Of a stretch of DNA of 64,000 bases, positions 58,665-64,000 are shown in pieces. Position numbers and translations under genes: made by a program. The notes beneath the pieces were generated by a model. It searched no databases. It worked only from the letters and a program-made list of their open reading frames with translations, and was not told the origin of the DNA. Position 1 is the stretch's first letter, and each line of letters opens with the position of its first letter. Source of the DNA: Homarus americanus (Eukaryota > Arthropoda > Malacostraca > Decapoda > Nephropidae); the NCBI RefSeq assembly GCF_018991925.1, contig NW_024753943.1:323501-387500 (forward strand). Direction: 5' to 3'.

Positions 58665-59112
58665 CACTCCTGCAACGTGAACTCATACGATGATATGCAA
58701 CACAATATAAAACTGTCTCAACAAGTAATACACGCTGCAACAAACACTTCACAAGCCACGCTGTAACACAGTCCACGCTGCAGCAAAACAATCCACGTAG
58801 CCTCAAAACAATTCACGTAGTAACAAAACAATACACGTTGCAATAAAACACTCCACGCTGCAGCACAACACTTCACCCTGCAAAAAAACAACAACAACGC
58901 TGCAACAAAACACTTCACGCTGCCAAAAAAAACAACAACGCTGCAACAAAACACTTCACGCTGCAACAAAACACTTCACGCTGCAACAAAGCACTCCACG
59001 TTGCAACAAAACAATCCACGTTGCAACAAAACAATCAACGCTGCAACAAAACACTTTACGCTGCAACAAAACAATCAACGCTGCAACAAAACTCTCCATG
59101 TTGCAACAAAGA
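58665..59112. repeat. Minisatellite, 20-bp unit, about 19 copies
   Basis: Copies of CACGCTGCAACAAAACACTT. The first ones (58665-58760) are degenerate; 58940-59100 is the most regular. Minus-strand frames through it are repeat translations. Confidence 0.96.
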
Positions 59113-59267
59113 ACAAAGCCTCGTGATTGAAAGGCACAGAAATCCTTCAATAATTTACGTGGCAAAGTAAATATTGAGATCTCTTCTTGCAACTTAATAA
59201 ATCATTCATTCGGCTATATGGGCCGTGAATATGTCTAATACTACACGGCCTCGCTCAGTAACTCAAC

Positions 59268-59458
59268 CTGCAACATTGGTAACTTTGGAACCATTCAGTG
59301 ATATACTATGCAACATTGGTAACCTTGGAACCGTTCAGTTATAGACTCTGCAACATTGGTAACCTTGGAACCGTTCAGTGATAGACTCTGCAACATTGGT
59401 AACCTTGGAACCGTTCAGTTATATACTCTGCAACATTGGTAACCTTGGAACCGTTCAA
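59268..59458. repeat. Minisatellite, 40-bp unit, 5 copies
   Basis: Units contain CTGCAACATTGGTAACCTTG followed by GAACCGTTCAGT and ATAGACT. They share the CTGCAAC start with the array just upstream. Confidence 0.98.
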
Positions 59459-60109
59459 GTATTCGTCCAGCGCCACAGGTAAGCATTATTATGTACGATT
59501 GCAAATCAAGAGGTGTTTAATAATTAATCCTGCAACATATGCAATCAAAGAGCCATTCAACAATTCCCGCTGCAACACAAAGAATAACACACTATTGAAT
59601 AACTTACAGTAATAACACTAATTAAGAAAACACCTCCAACTAAGGTAACTCCTGTGAACTAATTACTGGCGAGCATAGTTGATGTTTTCATTTGCAACTA
59701 AGATGTAATCAAAACTGCAACGTGTAATTGTTGAGAGGAAACAAGGCATTACATAACGCTGTAATGACTATTGTTATTCCAGTACATTTTATTTTAATTT
59801 TTTAGGTGACACATCTCAAGAGGGAATTACAGTACACGTCGTGATATCGTTATTATTGCTCTTTCTTCCACAAGTCCACGAGTAAATGGGCTGAAATTTT
59901 CACTCTGGTGGAAATGAGGACTGATGATGGATATACTATAAGTGGTGATAATTTTTTCCCTTGTTGGTTGCCATGACTCGAGCGTCTAATTAAATACTCA
60001 TATTATACATCCAAAAAATATTCCAAATCACGTGTGTAAAATAACGAATCTAAGAAAGAGTCGCAGTTTCAGTGTTAGAAGGACATTATATCTGTCAACA
60101 GTAAATGGC
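59459..60109. other. Decayed CTGCAAC-type sequence then single-copy sequence
   Basis: Isolated CTGCAACA, GCTGCAAC and CTGCAACG motifs continue to about 59725 at irregular spacing. The rest is repeat-free. No gene seen. Confidence 0.55.
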
Positions 60110-60600
60110 ACGGGTGTTAAAGCCACATTACAACACCTGTGACAGATGGACACCTGTTGACATATGAATCACGACACCTATGGCAGTATTACACCTGTTG
60201 AAGCAACGTTACAACATCTATCCAATCAACACTATGTTACCTGTAAAATTAACACCAGGGTACCTGTCCAATTAATACTGCGACATCTGTCTAATTAACA
60301 CGGTGGCATCTGGTCAATTAACACAACGACACCTGTCCAATTAACACTACACACTTGTATTAATACTACGACATCTGTCCAATTAACACTACGACACCTG
60401 TCCAATTAAAACTCAACACCACCTGTCCAATCAACACTGGCATCTATTCAAGTAACACATCGACAACTGTTCACTTAACACCATCACCTGTCAAATTAAC
60501 ACAACACCACCTGTCCAATTAACACCAAGACATCTAACACCTGTCCAAACATTATTCCAACACCTGTCCAAACAAGCATCACACTTAATTCCAGGTAGCG
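60110..60600. repeat. Minisatellite, about 23-bp unit, roughly 20 copies
   Basis: Units contain ACACCTGTCCAATTAACAC plus TACG. The best copies lie at 60270-60420; both ends are degenerate. Confidence 0.93.
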
Positions 60601-60890
60601 CCCCCGCCCAGGTAACTCCTAAAACACTGCCTCACCTGCCTGCGTCACACTTAAATTAACAGACCAACACACTAATATTTTGTATCAAGTGAAGAGCATT
60701 TTTACACCTAATGCTACACCACATTTATTCAGGCACAAAAGCTGCAGTATATCATTAATTGCAATATTTCAGTTCAATGTAATTATTTTTTCTTTATATA
60801 ACTGTTACTAAAAAGACCGCTGATACATTTTTAATACAACTGAATAACTAAATGTATTTTTGTAATGTGGGCAACTATCAATACTGTATT

Positions 60891-60892
<2 letters not shown>

Positions 60893-60931
<39 letters not shown>
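60893..60931. repeat. (GT)n microsatellite
   Basis: About 19 GT units followed by TATATA. Confidence 0.97.
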
Positions 60932-60937
<6 letters not shown>

Positions 60938-60973
60938 TATTAACGTGAAAATAATGGTTATGTATATTTAACA

Positions 60974-61365
60974 ATGTTGTAGTAGGAATGTTGTGGTAGG
61001 AATGGTGTAGTAGGAATGTTGTGGTAGGAATGTTGTAGTAGGAATGGTGTAGTAGGAATGGTGTAGTAGGAATGTTGTGGTAGGAATGGTGTAGTAGGAA
61101 TGGTGTAGTAGGAATGATGTAGTAGGAATATTGTGGTAGGAATGATGTAGTGGGAATGATGTAGTGGGAATGATGTAGTGGGAATGTTGTAGTAGGAATA
61201 ATGCAGTAGAAATATTATAGTAGGAATGACAGTAGAAATGATATAGCAGGAATGGCATAGTAGGAATGTTCTAGTAGGAGTAACGTAGTAGGAATAACAT
61301 AGTAGGAATGATGCAATAGGAATGTAGTAGGAATATGGTAATAAGAGTGCTGTAGCAGGAATTAA
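60974..61365. repeat. Minisatellite, 15-bp unit, about 26 copies
   Basis: Copies of GTAGTAGGAATGTTG with GGT, ATG and TGG variants. The period is three codons times five residues, giving long minus-strand frames that are not genes. Degenerate after 61200. Confidence 0.97.
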
Positions 61366-61468
61366 CGTACATATGTATTTCAAACCCAGGTTACGTCTCC
61401 CAGCGGCCTGTGGTCATCAATATGGCAACACTAAGACGCTTCCCTTCCCCGGCACCAGCGATCATTAC

Positions 61469-61471
<3 letters not shown>

Positions 61472-61530
<59 letters not shown>
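61472..61530. repeat. (GA)n microsatellite
   Basis: About 29 GA units. Confidence 0.98.
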
Positions 61531-61532
<2 letters not shown>

Positions 61533-61839
61533 GTGCGTTCAGCTAGTCTTCTCCAGCTGTAAAAATTATACTCTCACAGGATATTAGTTTACATTATATT
61601 TAAACTCTACAAAAATTATCATAAGAACTGCAGTTTGTATTCAGATCAAAGTAAAATATATCTAAGAGGATTCGTCTTTCAGAAGTCAAGGGGTAAAGTT
61701 GTCGCTGTGTCAGGATAATATTGGTATTTTTAAAGTTAGTTTTACTATTAACTCTAATAATTTGTTTTTATTGACTAATGGCCTAAGGTAATGTTACAGG
61801 CCAGGCAAGCCAACCTGCTCAGTGACTCAAAGAGGCAGA
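61531..61839. other. No gene or repeat seen
   Basis: AT-rich, complex sequence. Confidence 0.5.
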
Positions 61840-62217
61840 CCATGGCACTATAGACTGGCCTGGTGTTTCTGAGTGTCACATCATAGCACTATAACGTGGC
61901 CCGGTGTCTCTTAGTGCCACACCATAGCACTATAACCTGGCCCGGTATATCTTAGTGCCACACCATAGCACTATAACCTGGCCCGGTGTCTCTTAGTGCC
62001 ACACCATAGCACTACAACCTGGCCCGGTATCTCTTAGTGCCACACCATAGCACTATAACCTGGCCCGGTATCTCTTAGTGCCACACCATAGCACTATAAC
62101 CTGGCCCGGTATCTCTTAGTGCCACACCATAGCACTATAACCTGGCCCGGTGTCTCTAGTGCCACACCGCAGCACTATAACCTGCCCGGTGTCTCTTAGT
62201 GCCACACCGTAGCACTA
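61840..62217. repeat. Minisatellite, 41-bp unit, 9 copies
   Basis: Units contain CATAGCACTATAACCTGGCC followed by CGGTATCTCTTAGTGCCACAC. The middle copies are nearly identical; the end copies carry CATGGC, CCGCAGC and single-base deletions. Confidence 0.98.
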
Positions 62218-62309
62218 CACAAGCCGTGAAATAAAAAGTAAAGAATAAAACAGCAGAAAGGGAAGACGCCTCCCCCTCCTCCCCCATTAAAAAAAAAACC
62301 AAGGTACAT

Positions 62310-62432
62310 ATTTTTACCTTGGCCGTAATTCCCGACAGTGAGGTAATGAGGTCAACATTGACTGAGTGAAGGAGTGCTGGGCAGGTAAGCACCCCGACGG
62401 ACGAGCCCCGAGCGGCATCAAACACACCCGCT

Positions 62433-62474
<42 letters not shown>

Positions 62475-62625
62475 CCTAGCAAGATCAATGAATAGTAATG
62501 AATGAGAGGCGTTTTTGTTCCCCCGGCACCGAGCTGATGCAAACCCGTCCAGCTGATGCGATAAATTAATAAAAAGGCTCCTGAGGGTTTGAGAAGCAAG
62601 TCCGCCTCAGATTAGTTTGTTAATT
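62310..62625. promoter_or_regulatory. Complex island; candidate conserved non-coding element
   Basis: Apart from an embedded (GA)n at 62441-62471, this sequence is repeat-free and of balanced composition, with AATTAATAAAAAGG, TTAATTATT and paired CAGCTGATGC and GAGCTGATGC motifs near 62530-62560. Function is inferred from texture only. Confidence 0.2.
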
Positions 62626-62639
62626 ATTCAGGGCAGTAA

Positions 62640-62728
62640 AAGGGAGGGTGGTGAGGGGGGTGGTGGGGGATGGGGGGTGAGTGGAGAGTGGTGGGGGGTG
62701 GGAGTGGTGGGGAGGTAGGAGCTCCAGA
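62640..62728. repeat. G-rich GGTGGGGGG tract
   Basis: GGGTGGTGGGGG and GAGTGGTGGGG motifs. Confidence 0.93.
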
Positions 62729-63248
62729 GAATGTAGGCAAATATTGAAGCCAGGGGAAATATCTTTTAGTCTCCCGTATCTTTTCTCTTGTACTTAACAT
62801 CTGTGTTATAATATTCACCATGGACAAAAAAATAATAATATAAGGTGTACATATGGCCTTCACCTCCCTGATTAAACAACAAGATGAAAAAGAAAAGAAA
62901 AAAAAGAACACCTAGAGGCAGGACAGGATGGGCACATGTCTTTTCTAGTCAAGATAAAACACGCGCCATATTTCATAGGTAAGGCAATTTGGTCCTAACT
63001 CAATCACGCGATTAAGCATGATTTCCCTCGACACCAGGACGGGATATAACACTTTATTAATCTCAAGCCAGCCTGCGGCCCAGATTTTAAACCCAGTACA
63101 CGCGACCAGAATTGGAAAACCCAAAACAAATATTTGCAAAAGTTTCTGGCGTAAAATGAAAGTCCAATTTGTCTTGTCGCCTCCGTGAGATTCAAGTTAA
63201 GTTTTCATTCTGATTCTTTTCGCTGGGCTGCGTCCCTGGTAAAACGCC
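62729..63248. other. No gene seen; complex island at 62940-63240
   Basis: After AT-rich sequence, about 300 bp (62940-63240) is repeat-free with CACGCGATTAAGC and AAACCCAGTACACGCG-type sequence. It resembles conserved non-coding DNA in texture. Confidence 0.35.
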
Positions 63249-63271
63249 CCTCCTCCTCCTCCTCCTCCTCC
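63249..63271. repeat. (CCT)n microsatellite
   Basis: About seven CCT units. Confidence 0.96.
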
Positions 63272-63351
63272 ATGCCTTTTATCCTTACTTCTGTTACTGG
63301 CGGCCTAAGACACCTCACAAAGATGTCCTCCCTTCAAACTTTATCGTAAGG

Positions 63352-63352
<1 letters not shown>

Positions 63353-63417
<65 letters not shown>
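63353..63417. repeat. (CA)n microsatellite, 65 bp
   Basis: About 32 CA units. Confidence 0.98.
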
Positions 63418-63420
<3 letters not shown>

Positions 63421-63521
63421 ACGAACTAAAAAAAAAAAGTTTATAAAGGCGTAACATAACTGTCTCAATGTTTATTTAGTGAGACCTTCCCTCCTCTAAA
63501 GCTTCCAGGTCCAGAGGTGAG

Positions 63522-63860
63522 CTAGGTGGGTGGGTGTGAGTGGGTGTGGGTGGGTGTGGGAGTGGGGGTGTGTGGTGTAGGGGTGTATGGGGTGTAGGGG
63601 TGTATGGGGTGTAGGTATGGGGGGTGTTTGTGGGAGTGGGGGGTGTTTGTGGGAGGGGGGTGTGGGAGTGGGGGTGTGTGTGTAGGGGTAAGGGGTAGGT
63701 GTGGGGGTGCGGTGTGGGGGGTGTGGGGTATAGGGGGTGTAGGGGGTGGGGTGTAGGGGTGGGGTGTGGCGGGTGGGGTGGGGGGGGCGGTGGGTGTGGG
63801 GGGTGGTGTGTGTGGGTGGAGAGGAATGGGTTGGTGTGGGTGTAGGGGGGTGTGTAGCTC
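63522..63860. repeat. GT/G-rich GGGGTGTAGGGGTGT tract
   Basis: About 340 bp of GGGTGTG, TAGGGGTGTATGG and GTTTGTGGGAGTG units with long G-runs. The 153-codon minus-strand frame through it is compositional. Confidence 0.95.
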
Positions 63861-64000
63861 TAAAACACCATACCTACACATGTTATCAGGTGTAGCGGCG
63901 TGGGTAAAGGTCTTTCTCCTTACCATACTATACGCCACACCCTCCACACCTGTCTCTACACAAACAACACCACCACTACACACCTCCCTACACTTACACC

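Noticed and set aside
59268..59458. Five regularly spaced 40-bp repeats resembling a CRISPR array
   Set aside because: There are no unique spacers, since the whole unit repeats directly. The genome is eukaryotic. The same applies to 36431-36722 and 61840-62217.

Overview
This 64 kb window looks like eukaryotic, non-coding, extremely repeat-dense DNA. The best guess at origin is an arthropod, most likely a decapod crustacean (crab, shrimp or relative). Two things support this: several blocks of the arthropod-type telomere motif TTAGG/CCTAA inside the sequence, and a very high load of long (CA)n, (GA)n, (TA)n, trinucleotide and minisatellite arrays of the kind known from decapod genomes. The taxon is an inference. 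No prokaryotic features (operons, ribosome binding sites, CRISPR, insertion sequences) are present. I found no protein-coding gene I would defend. The long reading frames are translations of tandem repeats, or of polypurine or polypyrimidine tracts.

Layout. 0-4.8 kb: minisatellites of 41, 27, about 30, 40 and 20 bp, a perfect 243-bp (CA)n and a 100-bp (GT)n. 5.4-7.4 kb: a 21-22-bp satellite with an apparently perfect 530-bp tandem duplication, degenerate inverted relatives upstream and an older duplication downstream. 8.6-12.6 kb: a degenerate 35-bp array, a 1.6-kb array of a 25-bp unit, and another degenerate array. 12.6-27 kb: microsatellites ((TTA)/(TAG), (CA), a 326-bp (TA)n, (AAT), (GA)) separated by single-copy-looking sequence. 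27.6-35.7 kb: minisatellites of 30, 15, 18, 24 and 17 bp and a 1.1-kb polypyrimidine tract followed by a polypurine tract. 36-47 kb: interstitial telomere-like blocks, including an inverted CCTAA...TTAGG pair, plus 32-, 21-, 33- and 24-bp minisatellites. 47.6-51.6 kb: G-rich, C-rich, GGGA and GA arrays. 52-64 kb: CT, CA and GT tracts, a second TTAGG cluster, and minisatellites sharing a CTGCAAC core, then 23-, 15- and 41-bp units.

Summing my intervals, recognisable tandem or simple repeats cover about 27 kb, roughly 40 percent. One dispersed repeat occurs twice (20.5 kb plus strand, 42.7 kb minus strand), abutting a (CA)n tract each time. Between the arrays lie a few complex, repeat-free islands (for example 4.3, 19.5, 50.6, 58.4, 62.4 and 63.1 kb) that could be conserved regulatory DNA in an intron or gene desert. 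That is a hypothesis only. There is no gene set to describe as working together.
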